This document shows positions 26,931 through 35,788 of a stretch of DNA of 64,000 nt, piece after piece. The position numbers and the translations under genes are program-made. How positions within the stretch are numbered: position 1 is the stretch's first letter; each line of letters starts with the position of its first letter. Under the pieces are notes generated by a model. The model saw only the letters and a program-made list of their open reading frames with translations. It did not search any database and was not told the origin of the DNA. This DNA comes from an uncultured Clostridia bacterium (GTDB lineage: Bacteria > Bacillota > Clostridia > Christensenellales > Borkfalkiaceae): assembly GCA_959605945.1 (NCBI GenBank), contig CAUHGY010000001.1, positions 4,998 to 68,997 on the forward strand, in the 5' to 3' direction.

Positions 26931-27731
26931 ATGGAAATAATAGACGCTCACGCACATATTTATCCGCAGAAAATAGCCGCGAAAGCGACTGAGGCTATAG
27001 GTGATTTTTACGATATAACCATGGAGATGCCTGCAGGCACACCAGAAAAACTTATAGAAATAGGTGCTTCCGCGGGAATAAGCGGTTATCTGGTTCATTC
27101 AGTGGCGACCAAAGCAGGGCAAGTTAAATCCATAAACGATTTTATCATCGAAGAGACCCGTCTTCACAGAGAATTTATCGGATTCATGACTTTGCATCAG
27201 GACATGTCGGAAGAAGAAATATTTTCCGAAATAGAACGTTGCAAAGCTGCGGGGCTGAGAGGCATAAAATTGCATCCGGATTTTCAGAAATTTTATATTG
27301 ACGGTAAAGATGCGGAAAAATTTTACCGCGCGCTTTCAATGATTAACGGCGTTTTTCCCGTTCTTTTTCATACCGGAGACAACAGATATGAATTTTCGCG
27401 CCCGGAAAGGTTGGCCAAAGTAGCTGCAAAATATAAAAAACTATATTTTATTGGTGCTCATTTCGGCGGTTACCGATGCTGGGACGATGCGTGGGTATAT
27501 AAGGGGCTTGATAACGTTTATTTTGATACAAGCTCATCTCTTCCGTTTATTTCATCGGAAAGAGCGCGTGAAATTATAGACATGCTTGGTTATGAAAAGT
27601 TTTTTTTCGGCGACGATTTTCCCATGTGGGATGCAAAAAAAGAACTTGAAAGATTTTTTAAACTAAAACTGTCGGAGAAACAGAATTCTGCCATATTATC
27701 CGGAAATTTAAAAAATTTACTGGAATTATAA
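26931..27731 (+). CDS. Amidohydrolase-2 family metal-dependent hydrolase/decarboxylase
   Basis: A 266-residue TIM-barrel amidohydrolase. The metal-binding IDAHAHIYP (about 4-12) supplies HxH, with KLHPDF near 117, LFHTGD near 145 and IGAHFGG near 178; FGDDFP near 228 provides the final acid. The family includes ACMSD and gamma-resorcylate decarboxylase besides hydrolases, so a decarboxylation role is possible. ATG 26931 is preferred to the in-frame GTG at 26922 because CAGGAG then lies 8 bases upstream. It follows the acyl-CoA synthetase in the same T-box operon; a related gene at 52288 also sits next to a CoA ligase. Confidence 0.8.
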   Translation: MEIIDAHAHIYPQKIAAKATEAIGDFYDITMEMPAGTPEKLIEIGASAGISGYLVHSVATKAGQVKSINDFIIEETRLHREFIGFMTLHQDMSEEEIFSEIERCKAAGLRGIKLHPDFQKFYIDGKDAEKFYRALSMINGVFPVLFHTGDNRYEFSRPERLAKVAAKYKKLYFIGAHFGGYRCWDDAWVYKGLDNVYFDTSSSLPFISSERAREIIDMLGYEKFFFGDDFPMWDAKKELERFFKLKLSEKQNSAILSGNLKNLLEL

Positions 27732-27749
27732 ATTTTTGTGGCCAAACAA

Positions 27750-27778
27750 TTGACAAATCAAAGTAAAAGCATTAGAAT
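27750..27778 (+). promoter_or_regulatory. Promoter of the second T-box operon
   Basis: TTGACA (27750-27755), 17-base spacer, TAGAAT (27773-27778), placed to start the second T-box leader about seven bases later. Confidence 0.8.
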
Positions 27779-27784
27779 ATATAA

Positions 27785-28054
27785 AAATTATCATATAAAT
27801 GCAGTGATGGAAAATACTCGTCAAATTGCGTTTCAGAGAGCCGGCGGCAGGTGAAAGCCGGTATCGCGTTGATGCGTTCTCGTTCCGGAGCAGGAGTTGC
27901 GAAAACCGAGATTACGTTTTATCAGGTAATATTTGTCGATAGTTACTCCCGGCGGCGCCGTTATACGTTTAAATGAGAGATTGCATATCGCAATAATATG
28001 GGTGGTACCGCGGTCATTCCGTCCCTGACTTATAAAAAGTCAGGGATTTTTTTA
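27785..28054 (+). promoter_or_regulatory. T-box riboswitch 2, specifier CUC (leucine)
   Basis: A complete T-box leader: GTGATGGAA kink-turn region, AATA loop, CAGAGAGCC and GGTGAAAGCC elements, CCGGAG on the 3' side of Stem I, the T-box GGGTGGTACCGCGG (28000-28013), and a terminator with T tract. GGAA/TTCC below and CGTCAA/TTGATG above bound a specifier loop TTCTCG; the codon before the last purine is CUC (27879-27881), leucine. The arrangement CTC-GT-TCCGGAG parallels the CUC-AU-CCCGGAG of the Bacillus ilv-leu leader. The first gene downstream carries a LeuA regulatory domain, which supports the leucine call. Confidence 0.93.
28022..28053 (+). terminator. Regulated terminator of T-box 2
   Basis: A 9-bp stem TCCCTGACT/AGTCAGGGA (28022-28030 with 28038-28046) followed by seven T. 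Confidence 0.9.
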
Positions 28055-28085
28055 AATATAAAATACTGTTATTTGAGGTTCTGAT

Positions 28086-29495
28086 ATGAAGGAAATAATT
28101 GTTAGCGACGTAACGCTTAAAGAATTAAACCGATCGGACGTTTTGTCGCTCGGGTTTAAAGAGAAGCTGGAGATAGCAAAAAAAATAAGCGAACTTTCCG
28201 TAGACGTTATCGAACTGTTTCCCGCAGCAGGAAATAAAGCGGATGAAATATTGGTCAAGACCATTTCCGCTTGCATAAATAACAGAATAATTGCCTGTAC
28301 GGCAGGTTATACCGAAAACGATCTTAAAAACAATTACGCGCTTATAAGCGGAGCGAAAAATAAACGCATCATAATAAGCATTCCGGTTTCGCCCGTGCAG
28401 ATAGAATATGTTTTAAACAAAAAGCCTCAAGCAGTATTGGATTTGCTTGCAGAGCTCACCGAAAAAGCTGCGGAGCTTTGTTCGGATGTGGAAGTCTCGC
28501 TCGAAGACGCTACGCGCGCCGAAACGTCTTTTTTGCAACAGGCACTAAAAACGGCAATCTGCCGCGGAGCTAAAACCGTTACTCTGACAGATGCTGCGGG
28601 GCAGATGCTTCCGTCTGAATTCAAGGAATTCTTAGAGGATATGTATAATGCGGTGCCCGAACTGAAAGACGTGAAACTTGCGGTAATGATTTCCGATGCA
28701 TATTCTATGGCAAACGCCGGCCTTTTTAATGCGGTTGCCGCAGGCGCTGCCGAAGTAAAGGTCTCGGCCGTTGCAAGCCTCGGCGTTGCCAAAACCGAAA
28801 ATTTCATAAGATCTATGGAAACTATCGGCGTTAAAAAAGGCTATGCATGCAACCTGAACAAGACCGGTGCAATGCGAATAATAAAGCAAATAGCTCAAAT
28901 CGCTGCGGAAAAAAGCGCTTATACGGCATTCGGCAGCGTAGTTGGCGAAAAAAATGAAGATATAGATAAAAACGTTTCCGAAGTAGAACTCAGCGAAATA
29001 ATACAGCGGTTAGGTTATGATCTTGCGCCTGAAGATATTAAAAAGGTTTATTCTGAATTTTCTCTTCTTGCCGAGAAAAAGCAAGTCGGCATAAAGGAAC
29101 TTGATGCCATAATCGCGAATACCGCGTTGCAAGTTCCCGCAACTTATTCCATCGAAAATTTTTCTGTCAGCATAAACAATACAGGCGCGGCCATGGCAGG
29201 AGTGACTCTTTTGTCGGACGGTAAACTCACGAGCGGCCTGTCTTACGGCAACGGCTCCATCGACGCGGCTTTTCTGGCTATAGAAAACATAACGGGAAGG
29301 CATTTCGATCTTGACGATTTTGAAGTTACGGCAGTTACCGAAGGGAAGGAAGCCATGGGGCAGACGGTGATTAAACTCCGCAGCGGCGGAAAACTTTATT
29401 CCGGCCGCGGTATATCAACCGATATAGTCGGTGCAAGCATAAAAGCTTATGTAAACGCACTCAACAAAATAGTATATGAGGAACAGCACAGATGA
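28086..29495 (+). CDS. LeuA-like protein without catalytic motifs, with intact allosteric domain
   Basis: A 469-residue homologue of 2-isopropylmalate synthase. The N-terminal TIM-barrel part aligns along its length, but the active-site signatures are gone: DTTLRDGEQ reads DVTLKELNR (about 8-16), the metal HxH segment reads MISDAYSMAN near residue 201, and the GERAGNC and GIHxDG segments are also lost. The C-terminal LeuA domain (about 355-465) is well kept: SVSINNTGAAMAGVTL, GNGSIDAAFLAIENI, AMGQTVI and GISTDIVGASIKAYVNALN. It is thus unlikely to make isopropylmalate; a regulatory, leucine-sensing or new catalytic role is inferred. It is the first gene after a leucine T-box and overlaps the next gene by ATGA. 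Confidence 0.8.
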   Translation: MKEIIVSDVTLKELNRSDVLSLGFKEKLEIAKKISELSVDVIELFPAAGNKADEILVKTISACINNRIIACTAGYTENDLKNNYALISGAKNKRIIISIPVSPVQIEYVLNKKPQAVLDLLAELTEKAAELCSDVEVSLEDATRAETSFLQQALKTAICRGAKTVTLTDAAGQMLPSEFKEFLEDMYNAVPELKDVKLAVMISDAYSMANAGLFNAVAAGAAEVKVSAVASLGVAKTENFIRSMETIGVKKGYACNLNKTGAMRIIKQIAQIAAEKSAYTAFGSVVGEKNEDIDKNVSEVELSEIIQRLGYDLAPEDIKKVYSEFSLLAEKKQVGIKELDAIIANTALQVPATYSIENFSVSINNTGAAMAGVTLLSDGKLTSGLSYGNGSIDAAFLAIENITGRHFDLDDFEVTAVTEGKEAMGQTVIKLRSGGKLYSGRGISTDIVGASIKAYVNALNKIVYEEQHR

Positions 29496-32005
29496 AACTT
29501 TCTTTTTCGACTAACGGATGGAATCTGGGATTTTCCCAGCTCGTCAGATTATGCGGCGAAAATAAGATTTCGGGGCTTGAAATACACGATGTGGATTCGC
29601 CTTGTTTTCAAAAAGAGAATCCTTTCGGAAAAAATAATCTGCCAAAAACAAAAAGAATTCTTTTTGAAAGCGGAATAAGCATTTCTTGCCTTGATTCGGT
29701 CGGTAACTTCGCTAATTTTTCTGCCGAAGAAGAGAATATTGCGGAAATCGTAAAACTTATAGAACTATCAAAAGAACTCGGCTGTAAATACGTCAGACTT
29801 CACGCTTACAATATAGAGGGTTCAGAGATTTCTGCAGAAGATTGTAATTCCCGTTTGATGATAATTTTGCCGCGGCTTATAGAGTCTGCAAAGAAAAACG
29901 ATGTGACGCTGCTTTTTGAATCAATGGGCATTTATGCGGATACCGCAAAACTTGCAGGATTATTGAATTCTTTTGCCAGCGATAACTTTGCGGCGCTGTG
30001 GGATATTCACCATACTAATTTTTATGCAAAAGAAAGTCCGGAATCGTCGGTTAAAAATCTTGGAAAGCACATAAAACATCTGCACATTAAAGACAGCTCT
30101 CTGATTGGCGGAAAACTTTCCTTTTGCCTGTTGGGTGAAGGCGATTTGCCCATAAAACAGGTATTTAACAGCCTGCGCTCTATAAATTACGAAGGGTTCG
30201 TATCGCTTGAACTTATGCAGGAATGGTTGGAAACCATCGGCGAACCGGACATCGTTTTACCGCAGTTTGCAAGCTATATGGGAACATTCGAGAGCGTGCC
30301 TTCCTGGCAGAATAAGCTCTATGACAATAAGAGAAAGACGGGTAAATTTATATGGGAGAAAGAAACGCTTATCGAACGCACTTTTTCTCAGGTTCTTGAT
30401 AAAGTAACGGAAGAATTTCCCGACCAGATAGCTTTTAAATACACTACGCTCGATTATACCCGAACATATTCGGAATTCCGCGACGAAGTAGATATTGTTG
30501 CGAGAGCGCTGATGGCTATAGGCGTTCGTAAAGGCGACCACGTTGCGGTGTGGGCAACAAATGTTCCTGAATGGTATCTTACGTTTTGGGCGACAACCAA
30601 AATCGGCGCCGTGCTTGTTACCGTGAACACCGCTTATAAAGTACATGAGGCGGAATATCTGTTGAAACAGTCGGATACTCACACGCTGGTTATGATTAAG
30701 GGCTGGAGAGATTCCGATTACGCCGGTATAATAAACGAACTCTGTCCCGAACTGAAAGATTTGAAAAAAGGCGAATCCCTGCACGCAAAGAGACTTCCGT
30801 TTCTTCGCAATGTCGTGACGGTGGGATTCAGGCAGAAAGGGTGTCTTGAATTTTCCGAAATGATGGAGTTAGCGAAAAACGTTCCGCAGGAAAAAATGCA
30901 GATGGTTGCAAATACCGTAGGGGTGAACGACGTCTGTAATATGCAGTATACTTCCGGTACCACGGGATTTCCTAAAGGCGTCATGCTGACGCATTATAAT
31001 ATTGTTAATAACGGGAAATGCATAGGCGACAGAATGGATCTTTCGACAGCCGACAGAATGATGATACAGGTTCCTATGTTCCACTGTTTCGGAATGGTAC
31101 TTGCCATGACGGCGTCAATCACGCACGGAGTTTCCATATATCCGTTGCCGTATTTTTCGCCGAAGCCTGCGCTTGCATGCATAAATCAGGAGCAGATAAC
31201 GTGTTTCCACGGCGTTCCGACTATGTTTATAGCTATGCTCGCCCATGACGATTTCCCGAAAACAGACTTTTCCCATATGCGTACGGGCATAATGGCGGGA
31301 AGTCCCTGTCCGGTAGCCGTAATGCAGGATGTAATAGATAAAATGCATATGACGGAGATAACTATAGTCTACGGGCAGACCGAAGCATCGCCCGGGTGCA
31401 CGATGTCGAGCACGGAAGACAGTATAGAAGTCCGTGTTGAAACGGTCGGCAGACCCCTTCCGAGCATAGAATGTAAAATCGTTGATCCGGAAACCAACAG
31501 AGAAGTGCCTGATAACACGGTCGGAGAGTTTGTTGCACGCGGTTATAACCTTATGAAAGGCTATTATAAAATGCCTAACGAGACGGCAAAAGCAATAGAC
31601 TCGGAAGGGTGGCTGCACACAGGCGACCTTGCTCTCAGAATGCCGGACGGCAATTTCCGAATAACCGGCAGACTTAAGGATATGATAATCCGTGGCGGGG
31701 AGAATCTTTATCCGAAAGAAATAGAAGATTTTCTCTATACTCACCCAAAGGTGTCGGACGTGCAGGTTGTCGGCGTGCCTGACGAAAAATACGGTGAAGA
31801 GGCGTATGCCTATGTAATTCTGAAAGAGGGCGAAACCCTTACGGAAAATGAATTGCGCGAATATTGCGTAGCAAGCATTGCAAAACATAAAGTACCGAGA
31901 TATTTTGATTTTGTAAGCAGTTTTCCGATGAACGTCGCAGGGAAAATATTGAAATATAAAATGCGGGAAGACGCTGCGGAAAAAATAAAGAATTTAAAAA
32001 AATAA
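29492..32005 (+). CDS. Fusion: xylose-isomerase-like TIM barrel + AMP-forming acyl-CoA synthetase
   Basis: An 837-residue two-domain protein. Residues about 1-265 form a sugar-phosphate isomerase/epimerase-type TIM barrel with the four metal ligands apparently intact: LLFESMG, LWDIHHT, HLHIKD and SLELMQEW. Residues about 285-837 are a complete acyl-CoA synthetase: YTSGTTGFPKG, VYGQTEASPG, LHTGDLA, GRLKDMIIRGGENLYPKEIE and the catalytic Lys in NVAGKILKYK. Both domains are in one uninterrupted frame. The ligase half resembles the FadD/AcsF branch more than the MACS paralogues nearby. Substrates unknown; the T-box, LeuA-like and ilvE neighbours point to branched-chain acids such as isovalerate. 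It overlaps the upstream gene by four bases. Confidence 0.88.
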   Translation: MKLSFSTNGWNLGFSQLVRLCGENKISGLEIHDVDSPCFQKENPFGKNNLPKTKRILFESGISISCLDSVGNFANFSAEEENIAEIVKLIELSKELGCKYVRLHAYNIEGSEISAEDCNSRLMIILPRLIESAKKNDVTLLFESMGIYADTAKLAGLLNSFASDNFAALWDIHHTNFYAKESPESSVKNLGKHIKHLHIKDSSLIGGKLSFCLLGEGDLPIKQVFNSLRSINYEGFVSLELMQEWLETIGEPDIVLPQFASYMGTFESVPSWQNKLYDNKRKTGKFIWEKETLIERTFSQVLDKVTEEFPDQIAFKYTTLDYTRTYSEFRDEVDIVARALMAIGVRKGDHVAVWATNVPEWYLTFWATTKIGAVLVTVNTAYKVHEAEYLLKQSDTHTLVMIKGWRDSDYAGIINELCPELKDLKKGESLHAKRLPFLRNVVTVGFRQKGCLEFSEMMELAKNVPQEKMQMVANTVGVNDVCNMQYTSGTTGFPKGVMLTHYNIVNNGKCIGDRMDLSTADRMMIQVPMFHCFGMVLAMTASITHGVSIYPLPYFSPKPALACINQEQITCFHGVPTMFIAMLAHDDFPKTDFSHMRTGIMAGSPCPVAVMQDVIDKMHMTEITIVYGQTEASPGCTMSSTEDSIEVRVETVGRPLPSIECKIVDPETNREVPDNTVGEFVARGYNLMKGYYKMPNETAKAIDSEGWLHTGDLALRMPDGNFRITGRLKDMIIRGGENLYPKEIEDFLYTHPKVSDVQVVGVPDEKYGEEAYAYVILKEGETLTENELREYCVASIAKHKVPRYFDFVSSFPMNVAGKILKYKMREDAAEKIKNLKK

Positions 32006-32018
32006 AAGGAGAACGGTC

Positions 32019-33083
32019 ATGGAGATAAAAATACAGAAAGCCGAAAAACTGAAAGAAAAACCCGATTTTTCGAATCTGGGTTTCGGTAAATATTTTACCG
32101 ATCATATGTTTGTTATGGATTATTCGGACAAGGAAGGCTGGCACGACGCGAGAATAATTCCTTTCGGGTATATTCCGATTCATCCTGCAAGTACCGTACT
32201 GCACTACGGTGCGGAAATATTTGAGGGTATGAAGGCATATAAGACCGAAGACGGTTATCAGATGTTCAGACCTTATGAAAATGCAAAGCGTTTCAACAAT
32301 TCCGCAGAGAGAATGTGTTTGCCGCAGATTGACGAGGAATTATTCGTTAAATCGATAACCGAGCTTATAAACATCGATTACAGCTGGATTCCCGACTCCG
32401 AAGGCGCATCGCTTTATATTCGCCCCTTCATGTTCGGAAATGACGAAAGCCTTGGAGTTCACGCTGTTCACAATGCGACTTATGTTGTCATTCTTTCGCC
32501 GGTCGGAAGCTATTATAAAGAAGGTCTGAATCCCGTGAAAATCACTATAGAAGATGAAGACGTGAGAGCAGTCCGCGGCGGTACAGGCTATGCAAAGTGC
32601 GGCGGCAATTATGCGGCCAGCATGCGTGCGGGGCAGCGCGCCGAGAAAAAAGGTTTTACTCAGGTGCTTTGGCTTGACGGCGTGGAAAGAAAATATATCG
32701 AAGAAGTCGGCGCCATGAACGTTATGTTCAAAATAGACGGGGAAATCGTTACTCCCAAACTTACGGGATCGGTTCTTCCCGGCATAACGAGAAAATCTTG
32801 CATTGAAATGCTCAGAAGCTGGGGTTATAATGTTAATGAAAGATTGTTGTCTGTCGACGAACTTATAGGCGCTGCCGAAAACGGAAAGCTTGAAGAAGCC
32901 TGGGGAACAGGCACGGCTGCAGTGGTTTCTCCCATAGGATTGCTGTCGTATAAAGGCAAAGATCACGTGGTGTCGCAAAATAAAATAGGCGCGCTTACGC
33001 AGAAACTTTATGATGAGCTTACGGGAATGCAGTGGGGTAAAAAACCCGATGCTTTCGGCTGGTGTTATAAGGTAAAAATTTGA
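32019..33083 (+). CDS. ilvE: Branched-chain amino acid aminotransferase
   Basis: Fold-type IV PLP enzyme that interconverts leucine, isoleucine and valine with their 2-oxoacids using glutamate/2-oxoglutarate. The 354 residues show the BCAT pattern: HYGAEIFEGMKAY near 65, YIRPFMFG near 130, the PLP lysine in ERKYIEEVGAMN, and the phosphate-binding GTGTAAVVSPIG near 300. It belongs to the longer BCAT type (about 350 residues). AAGGAG site before ATG. Its place between acyl-CoA synthetases and a 2-oxoacid:ferredoxin oxidoreductase suggests it performs the last step to, or the first step from, branched-chain amino acids. Confidence 0.94.
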   Translation: MEIKIQKAEKLKEKPDFSNLGFGKYFTDHMFVMDYSDKEGWHDARIIPFGYIPIHPASTVLHYGAEIFEGMKAYKTEDGYQMFRPYENAKRFNNSAERMCLPQIDEELFVKSITELINIDYSWIPDSEGASLYIRPFMFGNDESLGVHAVHNATYVVILSPVGSYYKEGLNPVKITIEDEDVRAVRGGTGYAKCGGNYAASMRAGQRAEKKGFTQVLWLDGVERKYIEEVGAMNVMFKIDGEIVTPKLTGSVLPGITRKSCIEMLRSWGYNVNERLLSVDELIGAAENGKLEEAWGTGTAAVVSPIGLLSYKGKDHVVSQNKIGALTQKLYDELTGMQWGKKPDAFGWCYKVKI

Positions 33084-33751
33084 TGAACGCAAAACGGATA
33101 ACGCTGTTTGCCGGGCACTACGGCAGCGGCAAAACCAATGTGGCGGTAAACTTTGCGTGCAGCCTTGCGAAAGACGGTAAGAGAACGGTAATTTACGATC
33201 TCGATATAGTAAATCCGTATTTCAGGACGATAGACGCGAAAAAATTTCTCGACGAATGCGGCGTTGAACTTGTTGTATCGCCGTACGCCGAAACTAATGT
33301 GGATATACCGGCAATGAATGCCGCGTCTTACCGTATGGTGGACGATCTTGAAAGTTATGCCGTCGTGGATATCGGGGGCGACGACCGCGGTGCGTATGCA
33401 CTCGGCAGATTTTCCGAAAAGATAAAAGCCGAAAATAATTATGATATGCTGCTTGTAATCAACAGATTTCGCCCTGAAACACGTACTGTTGAAAACCTTG
33501 CGGAAATTAAAGACGAAATAGAAAGAGCAGCGAAAATAAAATTTACGGGTATTGTGGATAATTCCAATCTCGGAGCCGAAACAACGCTGGAAACGATTGA
33601 AGAAAACAGGGCTTTTGCCCTTGAATCGTCGGAAAAATTCATGTTACCTGTTGTGTTTACTTCGATAAACAGCGAGCTGTTAAAAAATCGAAAAAATATC
33701 AGAGAAGACATATTGCCCGTCAGTTTGATAAAGTACGGCGATTGGCAATAG
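33083..33751 (+). CDS. ParA/MinD-like P-loop ATPase in the oxidoreductase operon
   Basis: A 222-residue P-loop NTPase: Walker A in FAGHYGSGKTN (about 8-18), YDLDIVNPYFR (deviant Walker region) near 40-50 and VVDIGGDDRG near 94. It is most like the CobQ/MinD/ParA nucleotide-binding group, but has no partner typical of partitioning. It lies between ilvE and the ferredoxin subunit gene; ATG 33083 overlaps the ilvE stop. A maturation or iron-sulfur loading role for the oxidoreductase is a guess from context only. Confidence 0.75.
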   Translation: MNAKRITLFAGHYGSGKTNVAVNFACSLAKDGKRTVIYDLDIVNPYFRTIDAKKFLDECGVELVVSPYAETNVDIPAMNAASYRMVDDLESYAVVDIGGDDRGAYALGRFSEKIKAENNYDMLLVINRFRPETRTVENLAEIKDEIERAAKIKFTGIVDNSNLGAETTLETIEENRAFALESSEKFMLPVVFTSINSELLKNRKNIREDILPVSLIKYGDWQ

Positions 33752-33761
33752 AGGAGAAAAA

Positions 33762-33968
33762 ATGGCGAAAGTTACTTTTAACGTTGAACGCTGCAAGGGA
33801 TGCGGACTGTGTGAAATGGTTTGTCCGAAACATATTATTTCTCTTGCACAGGAAAAGATTAACACGAAGGGCTATCATCCTGCTGAAGTTACAGATGCAA
33901 ATAAGTGCATAGGGTGCGCATTTTGCGCCACTATGTGTCCGGACAGCGTAATTACGGTGGAAAAATAG
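33762..33968 (+). CDS. 2-oxoacid:ferredoxin oxidoreductase delta subunit (2x[4Fe-4S] ferredoxin)
   Basis: A 68-residue ferredoxin with two complete cluster motifs: CKGCGLCEMVCP (about 11-22) and CIGCAFCATMCP (about 49-60). It passes electrons between the oxidoreductase core and external ferredoxin. It is followed directly by the alpha, beta and gamma subunit genes in the usual order delta-alpha-beta-gamma. Ribosome site GAGGAG. Confidence 0.92.
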   Translation: MAKVTFNVERCKGCGLCEMVCPKHIISLAQEKINTKGYHPAEVTDANKCIGCAFCATMCPDSVITVEK

Positions 33969-33977
33969 AGGTGAAAT

Positions 33978-35048
33978 ATGTCAGATAAAGTTTTAATGAA
34001 AGGAAACGAGGCGCTGGCAGAAGCTGCCATTATGGCGGGATGCAGATATTATTTCGGCTATCCTATAACTCCGCAGACCGAAGTCGCCGCATATATGTCA
34101 AGACGCATGCCTAAAATCGGCGGAACGTTCTTGCAGGCGGAATCGGAAATTGCCGCTATCAACATGGTTATAGGCGTATCGTCATGCGGAAAACGCGTCA
34201 TGACGTCGAGTTCAAGTCCAGGAATATCTTTAAAAAGCGAAGGCATTTCTTATCTTGCCGGCTGTGAACTTCCCGCACTGATCGTAAATGTGCAGAGAGG
34301 AGGTCCGGGGCTCGGTGGAATTCAACCTTCTCAGTCAGACTATTTCCAGGCAACAAAAGGCGGCGGGCACGGAGACTATAAACTTATAGTTCTTGCACCG
34401 GCCTCCATCCAGGAAATGGTCGACCTTACATTCAAAGGTTTTGACCTTGCGGATAAATACAGAATGCAGACCATGATTCTTGCGGACGGAACTATGGGGC
34501 AGATGATGGAGCCGGTAAGCTTAAATCTCGGCGAAGTGAAAGAATACGATAAAAGTTGGGCTACGACGGGAACGGCTAACCACGACGGCAGAAACGTAGT
34601 GAATTCACTCTCGCTTTCGCCTGCGCAGCTTGAAGAATGGAATATTTCGAGATACGAAAGATATAAAATAGTCGAACGCGACGAGGTTATGTTTGAAGAA
34701 TTCATGATGGATGATGCCGATTATTGCATAGTTGCATTCGGAATAGCCGCAAGAATTTCCAAAAACGCTATTCTCGAAGCGAGAAAACAAGGTCTTAAAG
34801 CGGGAATGATCCGTCCTATTACTTTATGGCCGTTCCCCAAAAACGTTCTCAAAAAAGCGGCAGAAAAAGTCAAGGCGTTTTTATCGGTCGAACTCAATAT
34901 GGGGCAGATGATCGATGATGTGAAACTTGCCGTTGAATGTTCAAAACCCGTTTATCTTTGCAACCGCACCGGCGGAATGCTTGTTTCCCCGCAGGAAGTG
35001 CTTGATAAACTTAAAGAAATTGACAAAGGAGAAGCAAAACAATGGTAG
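33978..35048 (+). CDS. 2-oxoacid:ferredoxin oxidoreductase alpha subunit (VOR/KOR type)
   Basis: A 356-residue alpha subunit. It starts KVLMKGNEALAEAAIMAGCRYYFGYPITPQTE, matching the subunit commonly annotated as VorB of 2-ketoisovalerate ferredoxin oxidoreductase, with SSSPGISLKSEG and QRGGPGLGGIQPSQSDY downstream. With the beta, gamma and delta partners it interconverts a 2-oxoacid + CoA and acyl-CoA + CO2 with ferredoxin; reaction is reversible. Branched-chain preference is suggested by the adjacent ilvE and T-box, while 2-oxoglutarate or aromatic oxoacids remain possible. It overlaps the beta gene by 7 bases. Confidence 0.9.
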   Translation: MSDKVLMKGNEALAEAAIMAGCRYYFGYPITPQTEVAAYMSRRMPKIGGTFLQAESEIAAINMVIGVSSCGKRVMTSSSSPGISLKSEGISYLAGCELPALIVNVQRGGPGLGGIQPSQSDYFQATKGGGHGDYKLIVLAPASIQEMVDLTFKGFDLADKYRMQTMILADGTMGQMMEPVSLNLGEVKEYDKSWATTGTANHDGRNVVNSLSLSPAQLEEWNISRYERYKIVERDEVMFEEFMMDDADYCIVAFGIAARISKNAILEARKQGLKAGMIRPITLWPFPKNVLKKAAEKVKAFLSVELNMGQMIDDVKLAVECSKPVYLCNRTGGMLVSPQEVLDKLKEIDKGEAKQW

Positions 35049-35788
35049 TTTTCGGAAAAACAAAGGGACTTACCGATAATCCGTTGCATTATTGTCCGGG
35101 TTGTACGCATGGTATAATTCACAGACTTGTGGCGGAAGTTCTCGAAGAACTCGGCGTGCTCGGAAAAACGGTCGGAGTTGCGTCGGTAGGATGTTCGGTC
35201 TTTTCCTATAATTATTTTAATTGCGATATGATACAGGCGGCTCACGGAAGAGCGCCGGCCGTTGCGACAGGGGCCAAAAGAGCAAATCCCGACAACATAG
35301 TTTTTACCTATCAGGGTGACGGCGATCTCGCTGCGATAGGTACGGCTGAAACCGTTCATTCGGCTGCCCGCAACGAAAATATAACGGTGATTTTTGTCAA
35401 CAACGCCATTTACGGCATGACCGGCGGACAGATGGCGCCTACCACGCTTCCGAATCAGGTCACTCAGACTTCGCCTTACGGCAGAGATGTCACAGTGGTA
35501 GGTTACCCTGTAAAGGTATGTGAGATGCTTTCTCAGGTCGACGGTGCATCTTATCTCGAACGCGTGGCAGTAAACAATATCGCTAATATCAGGAAAGCTA
35601 AAAAAGCTATTTATCACGCTTTTAAAAATCAGATGGAAGGTAAAGGATTTTCTCTTATAGAAGTTCTTTCAACATGTCCCACCAACTGGGGGCTTTCTCC
35701 TAAGGAAGCAATAAAATGGCTTGACGACAATCTTGAAACTTATTATCCTCTCGGAGTATATAAGGACAAATACAAGGAGGAAAAGTAA
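35042..35788 (+). CDS. 2-oxoacid:ferredoxin oxidoreductase beta subunit (TPP-binding)
   Basis: A 248-residue thiamine-diphosphate-binding subunit. It has HYCPGCTHGIIHR near residue 16, with Cys that may help bind a cluster, and the TPP/Mg motif GDGDLAAIGTAE through VIFVNNAIYGMTGGQ near 97-130. It catalyses decarboxylation or, in reverse, carboxylation of acyl-CoA to the 2-oxoacid. The gamma gene follows immediately after the stop. Confidence 0.92.
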   Translation: MVVFGKTKGLTDNPLHYCPGCTHGIIHRLVAEVLEELGVLGKTVGVASVGCSVFSYNYFNCDMIQAAHGRAPAVATGAKRANPDNIVFTYQGDGDLAAIGTAETVHSAARNENITVIFVNNAIYGMTGGQMAPTTLPNQVTQTSPYGRDVTVVGYPVKVCEMLSQVDGASYLERVAVNNIANIRKAKKAIYHAFKNQMEGKGFSLIEVLSTCPTNWGLSPKEAIKWLDDNLETYYPLGVYKDKYKEEK

